Positions 29,502 through 39,928 of a DNA stretch of 64,000 nucleotides are shown here, one piece after another; the first letter of the stretch is position 1; every line of letters starts with the position of its first letter. The position numbers and the translations under genes are program-made. The notes beneath the pieces were generated by a model. The model did no database searches, had not been told where the DNA came from, and was given only the letters and a program-made list of their open reading frames with translations. Source of the DNA: Mycosarcoma maydis (Eukaryota > Basidiomycota > Ustilaginomycetes > Ustilaginales); contig NC_026489.1 of the NCBI RefSeq assembly GCF_000328475.2, forward strand, positions 496,001-560,000, written 5' to 3'.

Positions 29502-29990
29502 AACACATCTCAGTTCTCATACATCATCCGCAGATTGCTACCTTACCACTGAAAAGTTCGACTGCTTCCAGCGTGTCAACAAGAGGCAGGCCAGTGTATG
29601 TTGAGGTCAATGTGAAGAACCGTGGTATTCATGCTGATGTTGATCGACCTGCCGCCTTGTGGCAGAAAGAACGAGCGCTCCCATCGCCCTTGAACTCCAC
29701 CGAGAGGATTCGCCGACGGTCGACACATGAATCAAGTATCTAATAACTAGCAAAGGAAAGGAAATCAAGACTGCTCGCTGGCAGAAACAAACAATAAAAT
29801 TAAATCAACCGTGACCATGCACACAATGCACTACTGTACAGTACATCGTACATCGTACATCGTACATCGTAAAGGAGGTCGTATCAGAAACTGGGCGCAT
29901 GCAAGGCATCGCAGTGCCAACACAACAAGAGAAGAACGACAAAGTGCGTGCACGAGTGAGAAAGACTAAGCCTCCGTCAAGTGAGGTGCA
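29502..29990. other. Convergent intergenic region, UTP15 / chitinase
   Basis: The shared 3' flank of two convergent genes. It holds a perfect (GTACATC)x4 heptamer array at 29841-29868 and otherwise nothing recognisable. Confidence 0.55.
29841..29868. repeat. Tandem heptamer (GTACATC)x4
   Basis: Four perfect copies of GTACATC lie in the convergent spacer. A related GATGTACTGTACATC palindrome occurs at the very start of the window (about 23-37). Confidence 0.9.
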
Positions 29991-31579
29991 TTACTTGAGG
30001 CCGTTCTTGACATTGTCCCACTTGCTGAAAGGGTAACTGATGTGGTTCAAAGTGGCATCGAGTGTGCCCATGTTCTTGGCAGTGAGGGCGATGAGACTCC
30101 TTTCAGCACCACCCTGGCTCTTGGTTGCGTCACCACTCAGCTCCCAGAACATGGCACCCCTCAACCTCTTGTTCCTGATGTACTGACACTTCAACAAGAC
30201 GTTCTGAGGTGTGTCGTAACTAATGAACTCGCGCTTGGCTGAGTCGTAACTCCAACTAGCAGCGATCTTGGTGTTGATCATCTCCTTTGCACCTTTGACA
30301 GGCAAAAACTTGTAGTCCCAGTTGCCGGCTTCCCACGTGCCCTGCCCTGTACCCCTGTACGGCTGTTGTGGACCGTCCGTGTTTTCGAAGCCACGGCCGT
30401 AGAGCGGGATTCCGAGAACGAGCTTGTGCGAAACGACGCCCTGGCCAATATAGTAGTTGATCGAATCGTCGGCCGAAGGCGGTGCACCCTTGATGTTCCA
30501 CAGGTTGGCTTGGTGGCCGGTGAGTGCGGACCACGAACCGGCGAAATCGTACGCCATGAGGTTCCAGAAATCCAGGTACTGGTCCATCTTGGCTACTTGG
30601 AGCACCTTGTAATGGTCAGGTCCACAGGGCGCAGCGATGGACAGTAGGTACGGGTTGGTCTCGTTCTTCTTGGCCTGGTGTGCAGTCAAGCCGGCACGAA
30701 GCTCTTTGAGCAGCAGAACAAAGTTGGCAGCTTGCGTGCTGTCCGAGGGATACTCCCAGTCGATGTCGATTCCATCCAACCCGTCGTTCTCCAAAATCGT
30801 GATGGCAGTCGAGACAAACTTGGCTCGCTTCTTGGCGTCGGCTGCCATAGGTGCAAAGTGCGGACCAAATGTCCATCCACCAACGGACAGCATGAGCTTG
30901 AGCGCACGGTTCTTCTTCTTGAGCAAAAGGAATTGCTTAAAGTTGCCGTAGAGGTTGTTACCCGTATCGTTCCAGGAGTCGCCAGTGTAGTGAATTTGCT
31001 CGTCGGCCCAGAGATCGGTGAGGAAGCACTCGCCGGTGTCGGGGTTGACGTCGGCGAAAGCGTAGAGAACGTGCGTCAGGTTGCAGTAAGGAACGTCCAG
31101 AGGAGAGTACTTGCGACCGTAGATACCCCAGTTTGTAAAGTAGGCGAGGTTGACACGAGGGACGACCGCACCATTGGTGGTGAAATCGTGACCTTGCGAG
31201 TCGATGTTGTTTTGGATCTCGCTTGCAGGGGTTGTGTTGGAAGCTGGTGTGGTAGGTGTCGTACTCGGAGGAGAAGTGCTGCTGGGGGCCGAAGCGACGG
31301 GAGACTCAGGTTGGGTCGAGGATGAGGGCGTGGAAGCTTCGGGTGCCGTAGCAGTCGGAGTCTGAGGGACCGAACCAGCAGCAGAGGCTGTTGCTGCCTT
31401 GGTTGGAGAAGGTGGCAACGATGAAGCGGATGACGATGACTTTTTGCCGTCGTCGTCTAGTCGAGCGCGAGACATCCTGTGCTTAAGACCTGTGATAAAG
31501 CAAGATAATTGCTGCATTGAGTCATCTGTGCTTCTTGCAATGGTATCTCGCTCGACCTGGAGTACTTACGTCCAAACAT
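29991..31579 (-). CDS. cts1: GH18 endochitinase, leaderless (Cts1-like)
   Basis: Two exons, complement of 29991-31489 and 31570-31579, giving 502 aa. The first exon is only 10 nt (ATGTTTGGAC, donor GTAAGT), and the acceptor TATCACAG restores the frame to give MFGRLKHRMSRARLDDDG. GH18 barrel at about residues 115-495: NLAYFTNWGIYGRKYSP, LKLMLSVGGWTFG (substrate strand) and catalytic DGLDGIDIDWEYP (acid/base Glu near 243). Also YSWDSAK-type strand (SWSYDSAKREF) and MFWELSGD. It hydrolyses chitin. There is no N-terminal signal peptide; the first ~110 residues are basic then Ser/Pro/Thr-rich. Length and the missing leader match U. maydis Cts1, which is exported unconventionally at the fragmentation zone and acts in cell separation. 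That export route is family knowledge, not visible in the sequence. Confidence 0.93.
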
Positions 31580-33351
31580 GATGATATATAGCGATGGAAC
31601 GCTGAACAAAGCGAGTGCGAAGGCGAGTGTGAGAGCGAGCCTATCTAGCTAAGAGTAGTGTGAATGTGACGCTGAAGGTCACGACGAGGTCGTCTGTAGC
31701 AAGGGATTTGGTGGTGGTGGTGGTTTGTCAGGACGGAGCTAGATGCAGGAATCTGTGTAAATAGGTGATGAGCGGAGGTTGAAGTGGTTGGCTGAAGTGC
31801 AAGATGTGCTAAGTTACGCCGCTCAAGTTGCGGTTGCTCGCCGAGCATATCCTGCTGTATGCTTGCTCCCAAACCAGATTTCCCATGCGCTTCTAACCTT
31901 GCTGCTGTGCTGTGGTCACGATGCACTTTACTCCTGTGCATCGCAGTCGTTGCCATGAGCATGTCAAAAGACGAGCCTGAAACAGGTACACACAGAACGG
32001 TGGCGGGGGTGACATCAACAACGAGACAAGTTGGAGTGTTCAACGATTAGACTCTCATGCGGACAGCTCGAACGAGATTCTACCTCATCCTCTTGGCTTC
32101 TGTCTACCGAATATCTCTCTGCAACCGTGCAGGCGGCCGAAGTTGACAGCCCAAGGCTCACACGGACCGCGCGTTATGCAAGCTGTTGCAGCTTGCAGGA
32201 ACAATCAACCACGAATACAAAACAAGAAGATGCGAAAAATAATCATGAATACGACCTTCCGCTTTAAGCACACTCACACGTCACGTTGGTGGTGACGGAC
32301 GAGCAAATCGTTGAACTTCAACGCTCTTTAGGCCCCTGTCTCGCCCTCTCTGCATCTGTTCCTTCATACCTCAAGACTCGAAGCAGACGCCTTGTTCACT
32401 TGACTTACTTGTGGCTTTGTTTCTCTTGGCCTGATCTCCCCAACTAAACATAGGCTCCGAACTATTTGCATGCCCGCTCTCGTGTCTGGGTCCTCGTCGT
32501 TCGTGATTGTGTGAGCGACAACGTCGTCAGTCATTGCGATCCAAGTGCACGCAACCAGGTACTGTAAGTTAATAAAGGTTTGGTGAAACTCACGCTTCAG
32601 CTCCAGCTCGTCTTGCAGCACTCATGATTCAGTCGGATGCACGGTCGACAAAGTTACCCCTGTCTCTGACGCTTTTGCATCCAGCTTGCAGTTGCACAGT
32701 TGCAAAGCAGTCAGACCGGTTTCTTGGTTCGGGCAGCAGACGATCGTCGACGCTTGTTGAGGATCGGCATCGTTTTGTAGCTCCGACAGCCTTGGCTACA
32801 ACTCTACCTTGCACCACGAACCCTCGTGTCCTTGCTTTCTCTCTGCAAAGTCGATCGGCTGACGAATTCTCGATTTGGCGAGACCAACACGGACGTAGAC
32901 ACGAGAACACGGAACACGGGATGTGGAAAAAGTTGAAAAATGTGAGATCGAGCAATTAGTGTTATGTTCAAGTCACGAGTTGTGTGGTGTGTTGCCGGCC
33001 GGGTTGGGCAGTAAAAGCGGGAAGGAATCACAGAATTCGGCAACTCGTGACTCGTGACTCGGGACTGTCGGTGACGAAGGTTTTGCAGACCCTCGAGGTT
33101 GTCTATTGGCGATTAGCATGTCCAAGATCGAGCTTGAGCTTTGACTCCTCCGAGTCTGGGTTACGACGGAACCGTATCTCATTCGGTGGGAAGGATACGA
33201 TCGAGCTTGTTCGCACCAGACATCAAAATTTCGCAATCGAGCTACTCCGAGTACGCCTGTTTCTATAACTCTAGCTAACCCAAGGTTCAGCTAATCCAAG
33301 CTGCTCGTTTTTTCATCCGCACGTCTGCGATCGCACAAGGAAGCACACACA
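31580..33351. other. Divergent intergenic region, chitinase / quinolinate phosphoribosyltransferase
   Basis: A 1.8-kb region between divergent genes. It has a GGT-rich microsatellite (about 31711-31726), a CTCGTGACTCGTGACTCGGGACT run near 33046-33064 and no convincing gene. The chitinase promoter should be at the left end and the QPRTase promoter at the right end. Confidence 0.5.
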
Positions 33352-34260
33352 ATGTCGACCTCGATCCCAGTATACGCCAACCTTCTACCTCCGTCTTGGA
33401 AGGTCAAAGTGTCGGAATGGCTTGCCGAAGACTGCCCCTCGTTCGACTGGGGTGGCTTCGTTGTAGGCGAGGACAAGAAACGCGCTACGCTCTTCTGCAA
33501 GAGCGAAGGCATTCTCGCCGGTGTTCCCTTCTTTGACGAGGTGTTCAAGCAACTCGATTGTCGCGTCAGCTGGAACTTCCGCGAAGGCGAATGGCTCAAA
33601 GCCGCCACCGCGGGCGCCAAGGTTAAGATCGCCGTGGCAACAGTCGAGGGACCATCACGCAAGATTCTGCTCGGCGAACGGGTGGCGCTCAACACTCTGG
33701 CTCGATGTTCCGGTATCGCCACGGCATCCGGATTGTTCTTGAAAAAGGCGAGAGATGCAGGGTATAACGGTATCGTAGCTGGAACCCGAAAAACCACGCC
33801 TGGGTTCAGAGATGTGGAAAAGTACGGAATGCTCGTCGGCGGCGTCGACATGCACAGATACGACCTGAGCAGTATGGTGATGCTCAAGGACAATCACATC
33901 TGGTCCACTGGCTCCGTCACAAATGCCGTGCACTCGGCGAGGTCTGTCTGTGGATTTTCGCTGCGCATCGACGTCGAGGTACAGAGCTACCAAGAAGCGG
34001 TTCAGGCGATCGAGGCGGGGGCAGATGTGATCATGCTCGACAACATGGAAGGCGAAACGCTCATCAGCAACGCCAAAAGATTGAAGCATGAATGGAGTGG
34101 TAAGCACAAGTTCTTATTGGAGAGTAGTGGCGGGATCGATATCGACAATGTTCAGCAGGGTGGACATGTGGACAACTCGATCGATATCATTTCGACTAGT
34201 AGTATTCATCAGTCGACCAAGCACGTTGATTTCTCCTTGAAGATCGATCCTTCGTCGTAA
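33352..34260 (+). CDS. BNA6: Nicotinate-nucleotide pyrophosphorylase (quinolinate phosphoribosyltransferase)
   Basis: Single exon, 302 aa, full length for the family (about 290-300). It converts quinolinate and PRPP to nicotinate mononucleotide, CO2 and PPi in de novo NAD synthesis from tryptophan (cytosol). Visible motifs: N-terminal [18 protein letters not shown], the helix [17 protein letters not shown], the PRPP/substrate loop [17 protein letters not shown] and [21 protein letters not shown]. The barrel also has [26 protein letters not shown], and the C-terminal strand is [10 protein letters not shown]. All usual active-site Arg/Lys/His clusters are present. The start ATG follows CACACA. 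Next gene: SPO11, 220 bp downstream on the same strand. Confidence 0.97.
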
Positions 34261-34483
34261 TGGGAATACAGACACCGACGTAATTCGATCGGGTGCGTGC
34301 CGAAACGCGGCTCTGTCGCGAGGCGATCCGAGTACGTCGTGGGAAAAGTCGGTGGCTTGTGTGGTTGTTCGGAAACCCTCCGACGGACTGTGTCAAGACA
34401 GGTGTATAAAAACAGACGAGGCGCGATAGTTGCTTTCCATCGCAACACTGCCTCTAAACCTGCCACCGTCACGCACGCACACT

Positions 34484-35907
34484 ATGACGCGCACATCGAT
34501 CGCCATCTTGGCGCGCATCGACGAGCTTATCCTCGACCTGGTGCGTCAACTCGCTGCTCAGGCTACTAGCTTGCACTCGTGTCCCGCCGATGGACGCTCT
34601 GACCAAGAAGAGAAACGCCAGACAAAGCGTCCCAAAAAGACGCAATTAAGACTGTGTACCTTTGCAGCACCAACAAGGATCGACACGAAGACAGAATATC
34701 CAAGTCAAGCTGAGAATCAAGCCGTCTACGACGATCGAGGCCAGAGCAACATCAGCTTTCCCACAAAAGGCGTGGTGGGGATGCGAAGATTCGGTGAGCC
34801 TGATTCGATCCCTGATCTTTGGCTCGGTGCGCAACAACTAATCTCCTTGTTGTGATCGCCATGGTAGCGCAAGTGTTAAGAATCCTCGAATTGATCCAGC
34901 GCAACATGGTGAGGGGTATGCTCGTCACCAAGCGGTGAGTCTCACCGCCCCAAGTCCCGCGATGACAGCGTGTTGCCACGAACCTCTTGCTGATTTGAGG
35001 AAACGAGAGCAGTGACATGTACTACCAAAGCCTAGATCTGTTCCCGTCGCAGCAGGCATCGAACAGGATCATCGATCAGGTCGTCACGCTGCTCGGATGT
35101 CGGGATCGACTCGAGTTGGGGATCGTTGCTAGTCCACGAGGGATAATTTCGGGATCCTTGAGGCTGATACCGCCGTTTGCTAGTCCCGAGCAAGTGGTTG
35201 AATGCAAGCTGCGTCAGACGACGATCATCCCAACTGAGATTAGCATCGATACTGGATGGGCGATCGAGATGCACTGCAGCGGTCGAGAAGCCAACGTTGA
35301 GCATCTGGTCATCGTGGTGGAAAAAGAAGCCGTGTTCAAAGCGTTGCTTCAACATGGACCTTCGCCAGAACACGAAAACTGTCGAGGTATACAGTGGAAC
35401 AATGTGATACTGTTGACAGCCAAAGGATATCCCGACCACGCCACGAGGTCGCTCGTTCAACTTCTAGACCAACACACGTGTTGGCGCTGTCGTGGAGCAG
35501 TCAAGATGGTGGGGCTATTCGACGCGGATCCGTACGGTGTGGATATACATCGGCAGTTTCAGCTGCACACGCCGGTGCGTGGGATCGAGTGGCTGGGTGT
35601 GGATCTGGCCGACTTCCTCCCCACCTCTGCAGCCGAATCCGAGGAATCAAGCAGTGTAGCTACAGCCGCGCTAGTTCCGTTGAGGAACGACGAGCGCCTC
35701 ATAGCTGCACGTCTGCTGCGTGGATCAGGCGACTCGAAAGCAGATCTAGAGTCGCGCGCCAGGTTGACAGGGATGCTTTTGTCAGGCTACAAGGTAGAGA
35801 TCGAAGCTGCGTACGGATTCAGCTCAGCTAAACCCCTTGGTGAAGCTGTCAACAGAAGCGGCTTGGTTGGGTACATCGAAAACAAGCTTCAGTTGCGAGC
35901 AGAATGA
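34484..35907 (+). CDS. SPO11: Meiotic double-strand-break transesterase Spo11
   Basis: Three exons: 34484-34793, 34868-34934 and 35013-35907, giving 423 aa. Introns of 74 nt (GTGAGC...GGTAG) and 78 nt (GTGAGT...GAGCAG) keep frame. Splicing of exons 2-3 creates LVTKRDMYYQSLDLF, the winged-helix catalytic motif whose tyrosine (129 or 130) attacks DNA; no single-exon reading preserves it. The Toprim domain follows: VEHLVIVVEKEAVFKALLQHG (Glu) and MVGLFDADPYGVDIH (DxD), which bind Mg2+. Spo11 is the Top6A relative that starts meiotic recombination in the nucleus. All catalytic residues look intact, so the gene appears functional. Family length (about 400) fits. The N-terminal ~100 residues are divergent, as is usual. 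The 3' end is 101 bp from the convergent PAP2 gene. Confidence 0.92.
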
Positions 35908-36009
35908 AAGCGAGCAATGCCGTCTGCAGGACATTGGGCCTATGAGGACGCATGGTGTGAAGGTCTGCTTTACATGAAGTGAGACGGTACCTGCACCCGC
36001 ACAGCTCTT

Positions 36010-37128
36010 TCAGACTCGAGACACGGTATCATGTTCCGGATAGTCCATCGACATGTCCAGCGCACGTCCTCCAGCACTTGGCTTGGTGTAGTTTCCTGGA
36101 GCTTCGTTATCCGCTTCATGCTCGGTATCCAAGTCGTTGCCACCGTTGCCGTGGGTAAGATTGTACCTCGCCTCACCATCTTCACCACTGACATCGGCAT
36201 ACCGCTGCTCATTAGCACCCGACAAGTGTTCCGCCGGAATCCTTGGCGAGTAGGGTTTATGACTCTGCCTGTGTGCGAGCGGCGGATAATACAGTTTGTA
36301 ACTCCAATAGGCAATGATCAGCCCCAGCAGTGATCCAGCAATGACATCTGTCGCATGATGTCTGTAGTCCATCGTTCTGCTCACTGCGATCAGCGTGGCG
36401 GCCATGAGCGGCGTTCCGCATAACCAGGCTGTGACCGCGTGTCCACGTCCATCGAACAGGTGCAGTTTACCAGCGAGATAGAGCGAGAGGTAAGTCAAGC
36501 CGGCGAAAGAGGTCGACGAGTGACCGGACGGGAAAGAGCGGAATCCATCACGAAGCGTCTTGTCATTGACTCCGACCGTGCAGATGATGTCCGTGACGAG
36601 ACCGTATGGTATCGCGTTAGCTGATCCAGGCGCTGGTTGACACCTATCGATCAAGTCCGGACGCGGCCGCCCTACAGTGACCTTGACAATTGTGGTGATT
36701 GTCACCGTGAGAGCGTTAGCGAGGACGAATCCGAGCAGGCCATTGTGCAGGTCCCATACCGAACGAGAGATGACGAGTGAGAATACAGCAATGATGATGA
36801 CGGGGATGAGAACTGCCAAGATTCCCAGTAGCCAAACGGGGACGCGTTCGTGCACCGCATATGTGTGCTGGATCGAAGTGTCCGTAAGAGAGAATTCTCG
36901 GCGAAATCCGTGGACGTTGTTGATGATAGCAAGAAGACCGGCCAGAAGGATGGTGATGATCCAATCCGGTAAATAAGATCGAAGCAGTTGCAATTTTCGT
37001 TTGCGAGTGGTGGGTTGATGATGCGATGACCAACGCAACTGCGAGTAAAGAGAGTCCCTATTGCTGTGGCTGAATCCGCCGACGCGGCCGGACGAGGAGG
37101 ATGCGGCGGGTGGATGTATGTCCGTCAT
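36010..37128 (-). CDS. PAP2-family lipid phosphatase (Dpp1/Lpp1-like)
   Basis: 372 aa if started at ATG 37128 (MTDIHPPAAS); the frame stays open to 37257, giving 415 aa, but the extension has no family features. It has about six transmembrane helices between residues 60 and 290. The three PAP2 phosphatase motifs are complete: KVTVGRPRPDLIDR, PSGHSS and SRTMDYRHHATDVIAGSLLG. These supply the catalytic His and phosphate-binding Arg/Lys. Family members dephosphorylate diacylglycerol pyrophosphate, phosphatidate and related lipid phosphates in vacuole/Golgi-type membranes. The C-terminal ~90 residues are hydrophilic and acidic. Substrate preference (Dpp1 versus Lpp1 type) cannot be told from sequence. 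Confidence 0.9.
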   Translation of the reverse strand: MTDIHPPAASSSSGRVGGFSHSNRDSLYSQLRWSSHHQPTTRKRKLQLLRSYLPDWIITILLAGLLAIINNVHGFRREFSLTDTSIQHTYAVHERVPVWLLGILAVLIPVIIIAVFSLVISRSVWDLHNGLLGFVLANALTVTITTIVKVTVGRPRPDLIDRCQPAPGSANAIPYGLVTDIICTVGVNDKTLRDGFRSFPSGHSSTSFAGLTYLSLYLAGKLHLFDGRGHAVTAWLCGTPLMAATLIAVSRTMDYRHHATDVIAGSLLGLIIAYWSYKLYYPPLAHRQSHKPYSPRIPAEHLSGANEQRYADVSGEDGEARYNLTHGNGGNDLDTEHEADNEAPGNYTKPSAGGRALDMSMDYPEHDTVSRV

Positions 37129-37853
37129 GGTATTGGTGGTCAAAGGGGAAGGAGGACAAGCTGGATGCGAGTGTTTCCAGAATTCCCCTAGCGAGCTTGA
37201 CCAGTCTGAAACATGTTTGCTCAACGCGACTCGCTGTCGATCTGGTGTTGAGCACAAAAGTCACAAAAATCATGAGTTGTGCTGCGCAACTTCCTTGTTT
37301 TCGGCCCGACCAGAATCACGAATCGTGAATGTACCTTCCGAGACATCACCACTTGCATGACGTGAACGTCAGCGCGCAAAGTGCCGTACAGCCGCACAAA
37401 CTTGAGTGTTTTCTGCACGACTCACGACTCGCATGTCTTTTGGTTCGGGGCGAAACACGGCGAATGAAAGTCGTGAATGAAATTTCCCAAGTCACGAGTC
37501 GTGAGTCGTTTCAAGTCGTTTGAGCTGGTTGCTGGCTCAAGGTCTTGGCGTTTCCCCAACACACAGCCTCGAACACACGAATCTATTATTGGCACATCCC
37601 ACGCTCACGTCTGTGATGTGATACAGTAGTTATCAGTGACCGACACAGAGAGAACACTTTCCTCGCTTCACAATCTGAACCATCAATTCTCCTGTAGCTT
37701 CCACCTAACTTAACGTTATTTCACCTCTGCCGACAGGACCGTGAAGCCTTACGTGATTTCTCTGAGGTCTTGAAATAACAAACGTAAAAGAAAGCCAAAG
37801 CGTGATCTGCATGCGAGTGTGATGATCATTTCCATTGCAAACGTCGTTGTTTC
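37129..37853. other. Intergenic between PAP2 gene and ATG6
   Basis: The upstream region of the minus-strand PAP2 gene and the 3' flank of ATG6. It contains paired AATCACGAATCGTGAAT (37314-37330), AGTCACGAGTCGTGAGTCG (37491-37509) and no supported gene. Confidence 0.5.
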
Positions 37854-39461
37854 CTAAGCGGTGATATCTTGGCCAAGCCTCGTATCGGCCTCCTGACCAT
37901 TGCTCATGGCCCTTCGACCATCCGCCTGTTGCACTTGGCGCTTCTCTCTCTCACTCACCCACATGAGCACCCGATTACAATTGACCAAGACATGCCTTAG
38001 TGCCCTGGTCCACGTCTCGTCGCTTCCGAATTGCAACCTGATGCTCGCCTCTCCAATTTTATCCTTGTTGATCGCGTGTGGTGCCTGGAACGTTGGATCC
38101 GCACTCGCTGCAAACTCGACGACTTGCTTGAGACAGGCCAAAAATCCAGTTTGTGCATGATCGAACCGCCGACTTTGCAACAGACGCCCGATCTGCCAAT
38201 CCGAGGATCCGTAGAGCTCGTATACTGTCTTTTCCCCGGCCGTTTCCTCGCCTTCTGTTTCAGTAGCGTCGTTCGATGCTGCAAACAAAGTCGACGTCGA
38301 CGAAGCGCTCGAATAGTGTTGAGATCGAGCATCTTCGTACCGATACACAACGCTGAAAGACCCCTTGGGTATCAACCTATACCCTCTAAACGCTACGCCC
38401 AACTTTCTTGCTACCACGTCCAACAACAGCGCCGTTTGACCCCAAGCCGCGTTGATCTCGTTCCATTCAACCGACTGGCCCGGCAGCCTGCCGAGTCGCA
38501 ACCCATTGATAGTAGCGATACCACCCGAGTGGCCGATGCAAAACGCATCTGTGTAGACGTTTGTCGATTGCAAGCGTAATAGCAGCTCCCTGTCGTGCGC
38601 TACAGCCATAGCTAAAGACGCTTTGTCCTCCTCCAATCTGGACAGGGTTAACGAGTGTTGAGAGTATTGTGACCAGAAGCGCTCTTCCTCCTGTTGCAAG
38701 GCAGCCTCTTGTTCTGCTATCGTGGACAGTTGTGCCTCAATGGAGAGTCGGGCTGCTTCGGCTTCTTTGAGCTCGGATAGGGCGAAGGATTCGTCAGAAA
38801 GCAGTTGAGCGATTTCGTGTTGGAGTGATTTGCACTCTTCTAGTTGCTGTTGTCGTATCGCCGTCAAATCGTGCGTCATATCTTTCTCAGTGGCTACAGA
38901 GGGCGATGAAGAAGAAGAAACACGACGTTGGATCTGAGGTAGCAACTTGTACTTGCGCAGCTCGGCCTCAAAAGCGAGATACGAATCGCGCTGCGAGCGC
39001 ACTTCGGACATTTGCGTGTCCATGATCTCCAACAGTGTATCCGTGCATGCTTTACATAACGGATGGTCTATCACCGTCGAGCTATTGTTTGGTGTACGGA
39101 GTCTGAGTGCCTTTTTCCCACTGCGAGATGCGGACGGTGACGTCCTACCCGTCTTGGTCCGAGGTGGATGCGATAGTAGATCAAAGAGCGCCGATGAAGC
39201 GGCTAGACGTGCACTGAGCGAATTCGGATCGTTTGTGCTGAGTCCAGCAGAGCTCGAGCTCGAAGCCGTAGTTGGAGCAGCTTCAGAGCTGCTTTCCTTG
39301 GAGGGCAAAAGCGCTTTGGATGTGGATGGCGACGATGCATGTCGTGGAGCAATGAACGAGTCTTGCACAAGGTCGTAGGCTGATTGGTTGAGATCAATCT
39401 CGGATGATACCGAAGGGTGCAGCAGCAGCGGCTGCCGGCAGCGTTGACAGCTCCAAGACAT
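37854..39461 (-). CDS. ATG6: Autophagy protein Atg6/Vps30 (Beclin-1 family)
   Basis: Single exon, 535 aa. It is a subunit of the Vps34 PI3-kinase complexes I and II, acting in autophagosome formation and vacuolar sorting. The N-terminus carries the Beclin zinc-binding-like CQRCRQPL and a second CXXC-like pair in LCKACTDTL. A coiled coil (about 190-300) has Glu/Gln-rich heptads (SELKEAEAARLSIEAQLSTI). The C-terminal evolutionarily conserved domain (about 310-520) begins YTDAFCIGHSGGIATINGLR and contains LGRLPGQSVEWNEINAAWGQ and GYRLIPKGSFSVV. Length compares well with yeast Vps30 (557). Some Ser/Thr-rich stretches are smut-specific additions. No internal stops or splice requirement. Confidence 0.96.
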   Translation of the reverse strand: MSWSCQRCRQPLLLHPSVSSEIDLNQSAYDLVQDSFIAPRHASSPSTSKALLPSKESSSEAAPTTASSSSSAGLSTNDPNSLSARLAASSALFDLLSHPPRTKTGRTSPSASRSGKKALRLRTPNNSSTVIDHPLCKACTDTLLEIMDTQMSEVRSQRDSYLAFEAELRKYKLLPQIQRRVSSSSSPSVATEKDMTHDLTAIRQQQLEECKSLQHEIAQLLSDESFALSELKEAEAARLSIEAQLSTIAEQEAALQQEEERFWSQYSQHSLTLSRLEEDKASLAMAVAHDRELLLRLQSTNVYTDAFCIGHSGGIATINGLRLGRLPGQSVEWNEINAAWGQTALLLDVVARKLGVAFRGYRLIPKGSFSVVYRYEDARSQHYSSASSTSTLFAASNDATETEGEETAGEKTVYELYGSSDWQIGRLLQSRRFDHAQTGFLACLKQVVEFAASADPTFQAPHAINKDKIGEASIRLQFGSDETWTRALRHVLVNCNRVLMWVSEREKRQVQQADGRRAMSNGQEADTRLGQDITA

Positions 39462-39928
39462 GGCAGACTACGACTGTGCCTCTAGCTGTCAATCAGACAG
39501 CGAGGTGTGTTGTGGAAGAAGGATCCGAGATGGTCGAGTGTCGACCGAAACGTGTCGAGTATGTCATCCATGACATTCGATTTCAGGGTCCAACCAAAGC
39601 GCCCAGTTCACCACACGCTTTGCTCGCTCGAAACGCAGCACACTCACAACTCCATTCACGATTCACGATTTCTGCGCGTCTGTGCGCGTTTCATGTCGCG
39701 TGGCTTTGCAATCACGAATCCAGTCGTGAGTACTGAACCTTCCCAGGTCGATACACGCTCTCTCAGCAAGTTCTTTCTGTAAGCCATGTCGACACAGGAA
39801 GATAAAACACACTACCCGTAAGGACAGTATCACAGACAAAAGCGAAAACAAGTGACGCACAGAGTTGAATTGCACAAACATTCGTGATTGCAAAACCACC
39901 AAACCCCACTTGCAGACTTGGCAATTGC
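39462..39928. other. Intergenic between ATG6 and the GLTSCR1-like gene
   Basis: The promoter of ATG6 (minus) and the 3' flank of the GLTSCR1-like gene (minus). ATTCACGATTCACGATT at 39656-39670, AATCACGAATCC near 39711 and ATTCGTGATT near 39881 are the only notable elements. Confidence 0.5.

Noticed and set aside
36010..37257. Upstream start at 37257 for the PAP2 gene
   Set aside because: The extra 43 residues are low-information, and the ATG at 37128 begins a typical hydrophilic N-terminus before the first membrane helix.
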